A DNA stretch of 64,000 nt from Rhizobium sp. NFR07 (lineage in GTDB: Bacteria; Pseudomonadota; Alphaproteobacteria; Rhizobiales; Rhizobiaceae). How positions within the stretch are numbered: position 1 is the stretch's first letter; every line of letters starts with the position of its first letter. Both the position numbers and the translations under genes were made by a program. The notes beneath the pieces are model-generated. The model worked only from the letters and a program-made list of their open reading frames with translations. It was not told the origin of the DNA and searched no databases. Shown here piece by piece: positions 17,291 to 25,783 of this stretch. Location of the stretch: the NCBI RefSeq assembly GCF_900111905.1, contig NZ_FOKM01000022.1, forward strand, positions 1 to 64,000, written 5' to 3'.

Positions 17291-17718
17291 CGCCCAACCT
17301 CTTTGTGGATCGACATGCGCAACAGACGCGCGGTCACCCGATAGCCGGCACCACTTGCGATGGCGGAGAGGAATGTGCCCCAGCATAGATCGGCGATCGT
17401 CAAGGCCGTCGACCAGCGTATCAGGGTCGCCTGGTTGGTCAGGTCATAGGTGGCGTAGGCAGTAAAGCCCATCACAGCGCCCGAGAGGATTGCCACTTGA
17501 AGCGATCCTTGGTTGAAGGCCGGCCGAACCGCGAGAAAAACCAGTCCGACGGGATAGATCAGATAAAAAATGACTGCCGGAACCAGCCTGAACTCCGGCG
17601 CCAGCATGTCGCCGATCGCCGGACGGTATAGCAGGTCGGCCATGGTGCTGAGCCACACGGCATCGATCAGGACCATCACGATCAACGTCACGAGATAGGC
17701 AACGACATACTTCCTCAT
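17287..17718 (-). CDS. DUF2177 family membrane protein
   Basis: A 143-residue protein with four helices. Family marks include DAVWLSTMADLLYRPAIGDML, FYLIYPVGLVFLAV, AILSGAVMGFTAYATYDLTN and WGTFLSAIASGAGY. The ATG at 17718 is chosen because AAGGA lies eight bases before it; 17724 is the alternative. DUF2177 genes often sit beside CFA-synthase-like and DUF1295 genes in proteobacteria, including singlet-oxygen stress loci, and this cluster repeats that pattern. The biochemical role is unknown. Confidence 0.82.
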   Translation of the reverse strand: MRKYVVAYLVTLIVMVLIDAVWLSTMADLLYRPAIGDMLAPEFRLVPAVIFYLIYPVGLVFLAVRPAFNQGSLQVAILSGAVMGFTAYATYDLTNQATLIRWSTALTIADLCWGTFLSAIASGAGYRVTARLLRMSIHKEVGR

Positions 17719-17740
17719 CGGCATTTCCTTTTTGTCGCGC

Positions 17741-18112
17741 TCAATCGAGCCGTGTCCACTCGATGCCCTTGCACAACAGACCGGCAACGATGCAGCCTTT
17801 CGTCGTCATCGTGTCACCCTTGACGTTCACCGTGAGCCGGTAGGTCAGGTTGCGTTGCGGATCAAACGCGCTGCCGGAATAAATGCCGTCTGCATCGGGC
17901 TTGATCGTCATAACCAGCTTGTCGCCCTTCTTCTCCTTCGGCGTGCCAGGCTTGATCCAGGTATTGACCGCGCAGATATCGGAGCCACATGGCGCGATCG
18001 TCACCCTGGCGTTTCCATCGCCTCGGGCCCAGCGGCCATCAATATCGGCGGCACCGGCGGCTGTTGCCGATGCGAGGCAAACACCGATTGTCACAATGCT
18101 GATCGTCCTCAT
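17741..18112 (-). CDS. DUF2147 family exported protein
   Basis: A 123-residue protein with a signal peptide (ISIVTIGVCLASATAAGAA). The mature part is a small beta-rich domain with DIDGRWARGDGNARVTIAPC, then ICAVNTWIKPG, and later TYRLTVNVKGDTMTTKGCIVAGLLC, which matches DUF2147. It is probably periplasmic and lipocalin-like or beta-barrel in shape. The start overlaps the CFA synthase stop by one base (TGATG at 18112), with GGAGG six bases before, so translation is coupled. Confidence 0.8.
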   Translation of the reverse strand: MRTISIVTIGVCLASATAAGAADIDGRWARGDGNARVTIAPCGSDICAVNTWIKPGTPKEKKGDKLVMTIKPDADGIYSGSAFDPQRNLTYRLTVNVKGDTMTTKGCIVAGLLCKGIEWTRLD

Positions 18113-19368
18113 CACAAACCTCCTCCCTGCTGCGCCGGTGCATGCTCGACCGTGTAGAGCCCGACACTGATTGTCTCTTCCTCAAAACCCGCCTGGCAGT
18201 AACAGAGGTAATAGAGCCACAGGCGCCGAAATCGCTCGTCGAAGCCGAGCGCGGCAATCTGGGGCCAGTGCTCTTCGAAACGAATTCGCCATTCTGCCAA
18301 GGTGCGGGCGTATGACATCCCGAAATGCTCGATTTCGCTGACGGCGAGACCCGCATCGGCAACCGACGCCAACAGGGCGTTGTCGGATGGCAGAAAGCCA
18401 CCTGGAAAGACGTATTTCTGGATGAAGTCGGTGCTGCCGCGATATGTCCTGAACCGCTCTTCTTCGATCGAGATGATCTGCAGGACGGCACGGCCGCCAG
18501 GCTTCAGGCACCGTTTCAAAGCATCGAAATAGCTTGGCCAGTAGGCCTCGCCGACAGCTTCAAACATCTCGATGGAGACGACGCGGTCAAACTGGCCGTT
18601 GATGTCGCGATAGTCCTGGAGGAGGAGCGTGACATCCCCTGACAGGCCAGACTGCTCGATGACAGCGTTGGCGAAGGAAAGCTGTGAGGGCGACAGGGTG
18701 ATCCCGGTCACCTTTGCCCGGTTTACCTTTGCCAAATGTGTAGCTAGTGCGCCCCAGCCACAGCCGATTTCGAGAACGGTCTCTCCGCCTGCAAGCTTCA
18801 GATTTTCGGCGATCAGATCAAGTTTTTTGGCCTGCGCTTCCTCCAATGTCGACGTCGTCTCGTCGAAGATCGCAGAGGAATAGAGCATGGAGGGATCAAG
18901 CCAAAGCGCATAAAAATCATTGCCGAGGTCGTAATGCGCCTCGATATTCCTACGGCTGCCACGCTTGGTGTTGGCGTGAAACAGATGCTTGATGCGATTG
19001 ACGATACGCATTGGCAAGCCGCCTTCGATTGCGGGCGTCAGAGCATTGCCATTCCTTGCTGCGAACCGGATCACTGCGGTAAGGTCCGGCGTGGTCCAAT
19101 CGCCTTCGATAAAACCTTCGGCAAATCCGATATCGCCTGCAGCAAGCACACGGCGCAACATCCGCCAACTTCGGATCAGGATGACCGCCTCGGGACCGGG
19201 GTGAAAGCCCTGCTTGTTGATGACCTGGCCGGATGGAAGCACGATCTTGATATGACCGTATCGTATGCCCCGCAAAAACCGCTCGAGGATCTTCCCTGCC
19301 CAGCCGAATTGAGCAGGCGCCTGAGAAAGATCAAGTTGCGTTCCGGTGATCTCGTCTGACCAGCTCAT
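18112..19368 (-). CDS. cfa: Cyclopropane-fatty-acyl-phospholipid synthase family methyltransferase
   Basis: A 418-residue enzyme of the CFA/mycolic acid synthase family. The N-terminal lipid-binding domain covers about residues 20-110 (FAEGFIEGDWTTPDL). HYDLGNDFYALWLDPSMLYSS follows at 145-165, where the bicarbonate and lipid sites begin, then the SAM motif VLEIGCGWG (198-206) and EMFEAVGEAYW. These enzymes use S-adenosylmethionine to methylenate or methylate a double bond in membrane phospholipid acyl chains. It is the first gene of the minus operon, with GGAGA before the ATG, and divergent from DUF1295. It may make cyclopropane or methyl-branched (furan-precursor) fatty acids. Confidence 0.9.
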   Translation of the reverse strand: MSWSDEITGTQLDLSQAPAQFGWAGKILERFLRGIRYGHIKIVLPSGQVINKQGFHPGPEAVILIRSWRMLRRVLAAGDIGFAEGFIEGDWTTPDLTAVIRFAARNGNALTPAIEGGLPMRIVNRIKHLFHANTKRGSRRNIEAHYDLGNDFYALWLDPSMLYSSAIFDETTSTLEEAQAKKLDLIAENLKLAGGETVLEIGCGWGALATHLAKVNRAKVTGITLSPSQLSFANAVIEQSGLSGDVTLLLQDYRDINGQFDRVVSIEMFEAVGEAYWPSYFDALKRCLKPGGRAVLQIISIEEERFRTYRGSTDFIQKYVFPGGFLPSDNALLASVADAGLAVSEIEHFGMSYARTLAEWRIRFEEHWPQIAALGFDERFRRLWLYYLCYCQAGFEEETISVGLYTVEHAPAQQGGGL

Positions 19369-19555
19369 GCCATCTCCCTCTGTCCGTTACGAGGATTTCC
19401 ACGATGCATATGCAGGACGTTACGAGCGCTAGCGGCTTTCAGTTTCGTCGCGTGAAAAAAAATCTGTTTTTTTCTGATCGCCATGAAACTGGTCGCGTCG
19501 TTTCTTCGTAGATCGCACGAAAGCACCGAGACATTTCTTTGCGCGCGAGGTCGCT
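19369..19555. promoter_or_regulatory. Divergent promoter region of the lipid cluster
   Basis: 187 bases separate the first genes of two operons that face away from each other. The stretch has a homopolymeric patch (AAAAAAAA, then CTG and TTTTTTT) at about 19454-19474. I could not find a clear ECF-type or housekeeping promoter by eye; GAAAC and CGT words occur but not at convincing spacing. Confidence 0.45.
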
Positions 19556-20362
19556 ATGGACATGGTTTTGCTGGTCATCATCGCATTGTGGCTGTCGCTG
19601 GCCATGGGCGGCGCATGGGCAATCCAGCGCCTAACCGGCCTCAGTGGATGGATCGATACGATCTGGTCATTTGCAGTCGGGGTCGGCGGGATCTTTGCAG
19701 CGATCTTTGCGCACGGCGCGTTTGCGCGTCGCATCACCGTTTTGGTGATCGTCGCCGCCTGGGCACTCAGATTGGGCAGTCATATCGGCTCGCGGACCAG
19801 AGGTGCCGGCGAGGATCCTCGCTACGCGAAGTTCATCGAAGAATGGGGTAAAAGCGCCTCGTCGCGGCTGTTCATCTTTTTACAGATCCAGGCGCTCGCC
19901 GCCTTCATTCTCGTCCTTGCAGTCTATATGGCAGCGACAAACGACGCCCCCTTCCCTAGCATTCCTGATGTCCTCGGCATCATCATCGCCGCCCTTGCAC
20001 TTGCAGGCGAAGCCTTCTCGGACCTGCAACTGAGCCGTTTTCGCAAGACGCCGCAAGCTAAGACGGACATTTGTGAAACCGGTCTCTGGCGGTATTCGCG
20101 TCATCCGAATTACTTCTTTGAATGGCTGTTCTGGTGCTCTTGGATTTTCCTTGCCGCTTCAGCCGAGATTGCAAGCTGGCTGTCGCTGCTTGCCCCGCTG
20201 CTCATGTACTTTCTGCTCGTACATGTCTCCGGCATCCCGCCGCTTGAAGACCATATGCTGCGCTCGCGCGGCGAAAAATTCCGCGCCCTGCAAAGGCGCG
20301 TCAACGCCTTTTTCCCCGGCCCCAGAAAACACGATACCCACCTGGAAGGAGAGTTGAAATGA
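19556..20362 (+). CDS. DUF1295 membrane enzyme (steroid 5-alpha-reductase-like)
   Basis: A 268-residue protein with about seven helices. The C-terminal part holds the DUF1295/ICMT-like mark GLWRYSRHPNYFFEWLFW, then GIPPLEDHMLRSRGEKFRALQRR. The family includes NAD(P)H-type reductases and lipid-modifying enzymes that act inside the membrane. A GAGG site lies five bases before the ATG. Its stop overlaps the next start by four bases (ATGA at 20359), so it is translationally coupled to the second methyltransferase. The pairing suggests that the product of methylation is further modified, for example by desaturation or reduction. Confidence 0.85.
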   Translation: MDMVLLVIIALWLSLAMGGAWAIQRLTGLSGWIDTIWSFAVGVGGIFAAIFAHGAFARRITVLVIVAAWALRLGSHIGSRTRGAGEDPRYAKFIEEWGKSASSRLFIFLQIQALAAFILVLAVYMAATNDAPFPSIPDVLGIIIAALALAGEAFSDLQLSRFRKTPQAKTDICETGLWRYSRHPNYFFEWLFWCSWIFLAASAEIASWLSLLAPLLMYFLLVHVSGIPPLEDHMLRSRGEKFRALQRRVNAFFPGPRKHDTHLEGELK

Positions 20363-21390
20363 ACATGCTGGCCTTCGCCATCAACACCGCCGAACGAGCG
20401 CCTTTGACCGACGGCATGACGCTCGCGGGCATCGACTTTCTCTGTGCCCGGACAAAGCGCCGTTTGGCGGCCACGATAGCCGACACGGAAAATCTGTTTG
20501 TCGATGCGATGAACCAATACCCTGTGGCCATCCATTCGAAAGACGCCAATCGCCAGCATTATGAAGTGCCCTCCTCCTTCTTTTCGCGGGTTCTGGGCCC
20601 AAGGCGAAAATACTCCTGCTGCTTTTATCCGAGCGAGAATACGCCCCTTAATGAGGCAGAGGTTTTTGCGCTTGCCGAAACGGTCAAGCATGCCGCGATC
20701 GAGGACGGCATGTCGATCCTGGAGCTTGGCTGCGGCTGGGGTTCGCTTTCGTTTTATCTCGCAGAGACTTTCCCGAACTCACGCATTGTCTCCGTCTCCA
20801 ATTCCGCCTCACAGCGCGCCTTCATCACGGCTGTGGCCGATCAACGCCGGTTAACCAATCTGTCGGTGATAACAGCCGACATGAATGATTTTTCGATCGA
20901 TCAGCGTTTTGATCGCGTCGTCTCGATAGAAATGTTCGAGCACATGTCGAACTGGCGGACGCTTTTTGAACGTGCCCGGGACTGGGTGACGCCGGAAGGC
21001 CGCCTTTTCCTGCATGTCTTTACCCATAAGGACCGATCCTACCGCTTCGATCATGCCGATCCATCCGACTGGATCGCCCATCATTTCTTCACCGGGGGGA
21101 TCATGCCGGCGCATGATCTGCCGCACCGTTTCGAAGATCTGTTTATAGTTGAAGAGGAGTGGCGGTGGTCGGGGCGCCATTATCGTCGCACCGCACTCGA
21201 CTGGCTTGCCAATTTCGACCGGGAAATCGATCGCATCCAACCGATCTTCGCGCAGGTCTACGGCAAGGACTCCTCGCTCTGGCTAAGGCGGTGGCGGTTG
21301 TTCTTTCTTGCGACTGCCGGGCTGTTCGGGCACGACAACGGAGATATCTGGGGGGTGGGTCACTATCTGCTGAAGCCTGCAAGGCCATGA
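20359..21390 (+). CDS. Second CFA-family SAM-dependent methyltransferase
   Basis: A 343-residue relative of CFA synthase that is shorter because the N-terminal lipid-binding domain is reduced. The pattern NRQHYEVPSSFFSRVLGPRRKYSCCFYP (residues 64-91) corresponds to the HYD-x-GN-x-FY block; ILELGCGWGSLSFYLA (120-135) is the SAM site; EMFEHMSNW follows. The C-terminal half has paired aromatic motifs (FTGGIMPAHDL). It resembles CFA-like and coclaurine N-methyltransferase-like bacterial enzymes that methylate lipids or small molecules. Overlaps at both ends (ATGA) place it in one plus-strand operon with DUF1295 and the next membrane protein. The product is unknown. Confidence 0.85.
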   Translation: MNMLAFAINTAERAPLTDGMTLAGIDFLCARTKRRLAATIADTENLFVDAMNQYPVAIHSKDANRQHYEVPSSFFSRVLGPRRKYSCCFYPSENTPLNEAEVFALAETVKHAAIEDGMSILELGCGWGSLSFYLAETFPNSRIVSVSNSASQRAFITAVADQRRLTNLSVITADMNDFSIDQRFDRVVSIEMFEHMSNWRTLFERARDWVTPEGRLFLHVFTHKDRSYRFDHADPSDWIAHHFFTGGIMPAHDLPHRFEDLFIVEEEWRWSGRHYRRTALDWLANFDREIDRIQPIFAQVYGKDSSLWLRRWRLFFLATAGLFGHDNGDIWGVGHYLLKPARP

Positions 21391-21938
21391 GGGCGCAAAA
21401 GGCATCTCTCGATCCTCTTACCCGGGCGACGGTGACGATCGCTTGGGTCATATGTCTCAACAAGCCATTTTACCCGATCTATGTCTGGTATCTGGTTGGC
21501 CATGGCGTCTCAACGTCGCTCGGTTCTCTGCTAGCGGCGCCGGCTTATCTGGCGATCCCGTTCTTGGCGCGGCGATCACCAATCGCAGCGCGGGCTGCGC
21601 TTCCGCTTGTCGGGGCATTCGACACCCTGTTCGAGACGCAATTGTTCGGCCAGGCTTCCGGAACGGAGTTGTTCTTCGGCGCCTGCATCATGCTGGTAGC
21701 TGTTTCGTTTCGCGCCGACGAGAAGTGGATCCAGCGCGGCCTGGCAGTCGTCGTATTCGCCGTCTTCTTTCTTTCGCGTCATAGCGGCGGCCCGCCGTAT
21801 TATGGCTGGAGTGGCGCGGATCTTGCCGCGCTTTCTAATCTCAACATCTTTGCGGTCGCATGCCTGATGGCCTTCATCGCCATGAGGTATGCGGGCATCG
21901 CGATCAGGGCAGGCCCAACGAACGGGAACAATCTCTAG
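21387..21938 (+). CDS. Membrane protein of the lipid operon, unknown family
   Basis: A 183-residue protein with about five hydrophobic helices (for example VTIAWVICLNKPFYPIYVWYLV, LLAAPAYLAIPFLA, FFGACIMLVAVSF and AVVVFAVFFLS). The ATG at 21387 overlaps the previous stop (ATGA); the longer open frame from 21159 only runs through the upstream gene. It ends 21 bases before the lipocalin gene. I do not recognise a named family. Its tight coupling to the methyltransferase suggests it belongs to the same membrane process. Confidence 0.75.
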   Translation: MRAQKASLDPLTRATVTIAWVICLNKPFYPIYVWYLVGHGVSTSLGSLLAAPAYLAIPFLARRSPIAARAALPLVGAFDTLFETQLFGQASGTELFFGACIMLVAVSFRADEKWIQRGLAVVVFAVFFLSRHSGGPPYYGWSGADLAALSNLNIFAVACLMAFIAMRYAGIAIRAGPTNGNNL

Positions 21939-21959
21939 GAACACACACGGGAGGATGTC

Positions 21960-22487
21960 ATGCAGCATTTCTGGAAATGTCTATTACGCGCGCTGTGCCT
22001 TGCCGCAGCACTTGCACCGCAGGCCACGACCGCAGCCGAACCAGACGTGGTCAAGGTCGGCAACGACCATTACCGTGGAACATGGCTGGAGATCGGTCGC
22101 CGGCCGATGTGGCTGACCGACGGCTGTGTCGCTGGTTACTCAACCTATCGCCGCGGCAAAACACCTGATCAGGTGCTTGTCGAGGACGGTTGCCGCGTCG
22201 GTAGCCCAAATGGTCGGTTAAAGACGGTGAGGGGGATAGGACGCATAACAGATTTCAACGGTGACAGGGCGAAGATGCGTGTCCGCTATCCTCTGTTGAT
22301 CACTTTCAACTATTGGGTTCTTTATAAATCGCCGGACAAGACCTGGTTCATCAGCGCCGACCCGCACATGACCAACCTCTGGATCTACGCGCGCACTGTG
22401 CCGTCCAAAGCCAAATTGAAGACAATGGTTCGAAAGGCAAGAGAGCTTGGTTACGACGTGCAGAAGCTGGAGTTTCCCGAACTGTGA
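21960..22487 (+). CDS. Bacterial lipocalin-like exported protein
   Basis: A 175-residue protein with a signal peptide (CLLRALCLAAALAPQATTA). The lipocalin landmarks are the first strand HYRGTWLEIGRRPMW, corresponding to G-x-W-Y-E-I-A-R in Blc, and the late strand pair ending NLWIYARTVP, like LWILSRTP in Blc. The middle has DGCVAGYSTYRRGKTPDQVLVEDGC with two cysteines. Blc-type lipocalins bind lysophospholipids or fatty acids in the periplasm. Here there is no lipobox cysteine, so it should be soluble. GGAGG lies five bases before the ATG. It is the last certain gene of the lipid operon. Confidence 0.75.
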   Translation: MQHFWKCLLRALCLAAALAPQATTAAEPDVVKVGNDHYRGTWLEIGRRPMWLTDGCVAGYSTYRRGKTPDQVLVEDGCRVGSPNGRLKTVRGIGRITDFNGDRAKMRVRYPLLITFNYWVLYKSPDKTWFISADPHMTNLWIYARTVPSKAKLKTMVRKARELGYDVQKLEFPEL

Positions 22488-22514
22488 AATCCTGCCAGCA
22501 GTCGGCCGGAAAAG

Positions 22515-22670
22515 ATGATCGGTCGCTTTAATCGCCGCAAAAAAGCTAAATCCAAACAAGAAAGATTGCGGCCGCCGCCGGCTCAAAAGGCGGCGTTCAA
22601 TCTGACGCGCGAAACGGCCCGAAAAGCGAAAGAAGATGACCGACCGTCATCCGCCACCCCTCCGACCTGA
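22515..22670 (+). CDS. Possible small basic protein
   Basis: A 51-residue frame starting MIGRFNRRKKAKSKQERLRP and ending SSATPPT. It is very basic and low in complexity, so could bind nucleic acid or be disordered. A GGAAAAG stretch precedes the ATG, and it lies 27 bases after the lipocalin gene in the same direction. No family is recognised. Confidence 0.35.
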   Translation: MIGRFNRRKKAKSKQERLRPPPAQKAAFNLTRETARKAKEDDRPSSATPPT

Positions 22671-22717
22671 GGTGAATGGCTTCGAAGGCAGTCATCCGCG
22701 TCAACCGCCAGACGTCT

Positions 22718-23677
22718 TTAGGTAAAGGCGCCCTGAGTATCTTTTTGCCAGCGCTGCATGACCGTCTCTAGCGAGGACGGGAACTGAAACTGATGCGACA
22801 TCAGCCAGGTCGGATAGATGTCGGTCGAGCGAACAAGTTTCGTGACCCGGTCGGGATGGATGCCGATATTGAGGAAGCCGACGGCACCCAATCCGGTTGC
22901 CGCCGTTGAGACGAAGGCACGCGGGAGAAGGTAGGATCGGGCTCTCGGGAAATGGTGCTGGATGAGCACGGTGACGATCTGCTCGAGCGTGTAGCGGTCG
23001 GGATAGGCGCCGTTGAACAGGACGAAGGGCTCGGGCTGGCTTTGTGCGAAGGCGAGCGCATCGAGTAGGTCCTCGACATAAATGCAGGCTTTGATTGTGT
23101 CCTTCCGGCCGGGATAGATGAAGAAACCCTTTTTCAGTAGTTTGGCCAGTCTGGTGAAGTTACCCCCCTCGCCCGGCCCGAACACTACGGCTGGTCTAAC
23201 GATCGTCAGCTTGCGCTTGGGCTCGCGATCGAGCCAGCCGCGATGGATCTGTTCAGACAGAAGCTTTGAATAGCCGTAGGCGGATACAGGTGCCGGCACA
23301 CTGTCTTCCGTTTTCATGTCCTCGCTTGGTCCGTACACGGAGATGGAACTGGTAAAAACGATCTCTGGGATGGCAAGGCGATCCGCTAGTCTGGTGACCT
23401 GGAGAGCGCCGAGGACATTGGTCTCGTAATATTCGTGGTTTTGATGGCCGGGGGTCGTATGGATCGCGGCAAGGTTGTAAATGCGGTCTATTTGACCTTC
23501 TAGGTGAAATTCCGACAGGTCGCGCACATCAGCTTGCCGATAATCGACACCAGGCAGGTTTTCGCGCGGGGGTTTGAGGTCGACCGCGACCACCTGCGCA
23601 CCTGCGGCACTCAACCGTCTTATCAGATGCGTGCCGATAAAGCCTGATGCTCCCGTCACCAGATAACGCTCGGTCAT
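22718..23677 (-). CDS. NAD-dependent sugar epimerase/dehydratase (extended SDR)
   Basis: A 319-residue extended short-chain dehydrogenase. The nucleotide site is YLVTGASGFIGTHLIRRL, the active-site part is FTSSISVYGP, and YGYSK carries the Tyr and Lys. Such enzymes epimerise or dehydrate nucleotide sugars in the cytoplasm. The start at 23677 is chosen for its AGGA ribosome site. It is the third gene of a minus-strand unit (GT4, GH16, SDR), 91 bases after the GH16 stop. By context it supplies or modifies a sugar for the exopolysaccharide; the substrate is unknown. Confidence 0.85.
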   Translation of the reverse strand: MTERYLVTGASGFIGTHLIRRLSAAGAQVVAVDLKPPRENLPGVDYRQADVRDLSEFHLEGQIDRIYNLAAIHTTPGHQNHEYYETNVLGALQVTRLADRLAIPEIVFTSSISVYGPSEDMKTEDSVPAPVSAYGYSKLLSEQIHRGWLDREPKRKLTIVRPAVVFGPGEGGNFTRLAKLLKKGFFIYPGRKDTIKACIYVEDLLDALAFAQSQPEPFVLFNGAYPDRYTLEQIVTVLIQHHFPRARSYLLPRAFVSTAATGLGAVGFLNIGIHPDRVTKLVRSTDIYPTWLMSHQFQFPSSLETVMQRWQKDTQGAFT

Positions 23678-23768
23678 TTCCTGTCTCCAGCTTATGCCAG
23701 TCGGTGATCGCCAAGGCGACACGCGACAGTTGATTTTGACGTGTAGTCATACGTCCGATGGCTCCGGA

Positions 23769-24662
23769 TCATTCCGATACGGTCGGCCTGGCGGCGCCGA
23801 TATCGACCTTGTCTCCTGGGCAAGATTGCTGCTCGGGCAATGGTTTGAAGGTGTAGGCATGAATGTAGTCGATCAGCATGACCGACGGATCGGGGGTCTT
23901 GTCGATCGGCCAGCCAGATCCGAGTGCTAGATTGGCCATCAGCAGCAACGGGTTCTTGTGGCTTGCCGGCGTATCGACGCGCCAGATCGGCCGCCGATCT
24001 AGATAGAAGGTGATAAACTTGGGATCGACCTGGACGCCATAGGTATGGAAGTCGTCGCTCAGACTGCCCGGAGGAACCTTTGTCAGGTTTGTCTTGGGGT
24101 CACTGCGACCTTGGTGCCAGACGTGGAGGACCGAATAATATCCGTCACGGGCATGGCCATAATATTCGATGACATCGACCTCAATCGATGGCTCCGTCCA
24201 ACCGGGCGGCGCGCTCGTTGCAAGCCAAAAGGCAGGCCAGACGCCGGGGCCGTCAGGAAGTTTGGCACGCGCCTCGAAATATCCGTACTGCGCGGCAAAG
24301 CCCTTGTTCTGTGCGTCAGCGGAGGCGATTAGGCCACTGCGCCATTGGCCGCTCTCATCCTTTTTTGCCGTAATCGACAAGATCCCGTCTTTGACTGTGA
24401 ACGGGAATGCGTCGCCCGGATCGGTAAAGACCGCGTCGCCAAAATCGCCATTCCACGGCGTGTGGGCGATCCAGCGTTTGTCGCCGATCTCTCTTGAGGC
24501 GACGCTCAAATCGTCGAATTCCTCTGCGAAAGCTGACTGGAGGAGACAGAAGTTCACACTCTCCTCGGCTGCCAGCTCGCGGGTTGTCAGGCTGAAGAAC
24601 GCTGCACCGGAAAGCGTTGCCACACAGGTCGCGGTGAGCGCGAGTTTTGAAAACCGCTTCAT
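23769..24662 (-). CDS. Secreted glycoside hydrolase family 16 (ExoK-like glycanase)
   Basis: A 297-residue protein with a signal-like N-terminus (residues 5-33, hydrophobic, ending ELAA). The GH16 core carries the catalytic motif E161-V-D-V-I-E166 in IEVDVIEYYGH, where the two glutamates are nucleophile and acid/base. YGYFEARAKLP and GVWPAFWL are further GH16 marks. GH16 enzymes such as ExoK cut beta-glucans or exopolysaccharide to control its chain length. The start overlaps the stop of the upstream glycosyltransferase by one base (TGATG). It acts in the periplasm or outside the cell, probably on the polymer made by this locus. Confidence 0.9.
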   Translation of the reverse strand: MKRFSKLALTATCVATLSGAAFFSLTTRELAAEESVNFCLLQSAFAEEFDDLSVASREIGDKRWIAHTPWNGDFGDAVFTDPGDAFPFTVKDGILSITAKKDESGQWRSGLIASADAQNKGFAAQYGYFEARAKLPDGPGVWPAFWLATSAPPGWTEPSIEVDVIEYYGHARDGYYSVLHVWHQGRSDPKTNLTKVPPGSLSDDFHTYGVQVDPKFITFYLDRRPIWRVDTPASHKNPLLLMANLALGSGWPIDKTPDPSVMLIDYIHAYTFKPLPEQQSCPGDKVDIGAARPTVSE

Positions 24663-25783
24663 CAGGATGCCCTTTTGGTATTGGAGAGCAGGCTCTTCGT
24701 CATTTCCACATGCCGGCGGATGTAGGCCGCGCAGCCCATATCCGGATCCCCCATCCGGGCCTGAGCCCGTAATGCTTGCTTCTGCATGGCTGGAGGATCG
24801 GCAGCCAGTCGCCTTACTTGCCGCAAGATCTCGGCTGGATCTTCCGGGCGAACGTAACAGACCGCATCGTCGTCGAAATAAGCGCGCAGCCCCCCGGTGT
24901 CCGATGCTATGATGGGCAGACCAAATAGGGCGGCCTCCTGGACGACCGTGATACCGCTGGCATGAACATTCTGCTTCAGCGGCACCAGCATCAAGGAGGC
25001 CTGTCGCAGCGCTTGCGTGAGATCTTCGTTCTTGTCGACTTTAGTGACTTTGACGTTCCGGCGAATTTTCGCCAGCGATGCGCTCGCGGTCGAGGACAGG
25101 ATGATCAATTCGATCCCCTCTTGATCCCCAAGCGCTGCGACGGCGCTTTGCCAGTCCCGATGACGGTCATTTCCGACGCAAAGAACACGCAAGGGATAGG
25201 TCTGCCTTGCCCGGACCGGTTCCACCGCCTCGTTCGGTATGCCAAAGCGCACAAACTCGATTTTCTTTTCCGGAAACAGAGATTTTGCGATTAATTCATT
25301 GTCCGGCGAATGTACCGTTAGGATATCGACCTCACGGATCAGCTTGCGGTACAGCCAACGATGGACCGGCCAGAGGCTTGGCCACTTGTCAAAAAGCCAG
25401 ACTGCCTGGCCGATCAGCTTTGGCCGCTTTGCACCTTTCGGCAGGTTGGCCAACAGCATGGCTACAGCGAGAAATTGCGATTCCGTATGGGTCCAAATCA
25501 CATCGGCACTCAAGATGCGATCACGGTTGGCTTTGGCGTGGACGTAGTCGAACCCGAGCAACAGTCGCAGAGCTAGACGGATGGCCTCCGTCGCTCTGCC
25601 TTTCCCGGCGGGCTCCGAAAAACTCACTTTGCAGCCCATCTCATTGGCACGTGCGTAGCCATAGGGCGACGGGTCATTGACGCCTACCAACGAGCGTTGT
25701 TCAAACGCGTGTCGCCACTGCTCTGCATCATGTCCTGCAGCCAGATGAACGTAGACGTTGAGCGACCGCATATGTGTGTTCAC
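24662..25783 (-). CDS. Glycosyltransferase family 4
   Basis: A 373-residue GT-B sugar transferase. The donor-binding C-terminal half contains PLRVLCVGNDRHRDWQSAV, then HASGITVVQEAALFGLPIIA with the EAALFG variant of the E-x7-E signature, and TGGLRAYF. The GTG at 25783 is preferred because GAGG sits six bases before it; ATG at 25795 and 25771 are also in frame. It is the first gene of the minus unit with GH16 and the SDR. It probably adds one sugar of the exopolysaccharide repeat at the cytoplasmic face of the membrane. Confidence 0.82.
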   Translation of the reverse strand: MNTHMRSLNVYVHLAAGHDAEQWRHAFEQRSLVGVNDPSPYGYARANEMGCKVSFSEPAGKGRATEAIRLALRLLLGFDYVHAKANRDRILSADVIWTHTESQFLAVAMLLANLPKGAKRPKLIGQAVWLFDKWPSLWPVHRWLYRKLIREVDILTVHSPDNELIAKSLFPEKKIEFVRFGIPNEAVEPVRARQTYPLRVLCVGNDRHRDWQSAVAALGDQEGIELIILSSTASASLAKIRRNVKVTKVDKNEDLTQALRQASLMLVPLKQNVHASGITVVQEAALFGLPIIASDTGGLRAYFDDDAVCYVRPEDPAEILRQVRRLAADPPAMQKQALRAQARMGDPDMGCAAYIRRHVEMTKSLLSNTKRAS

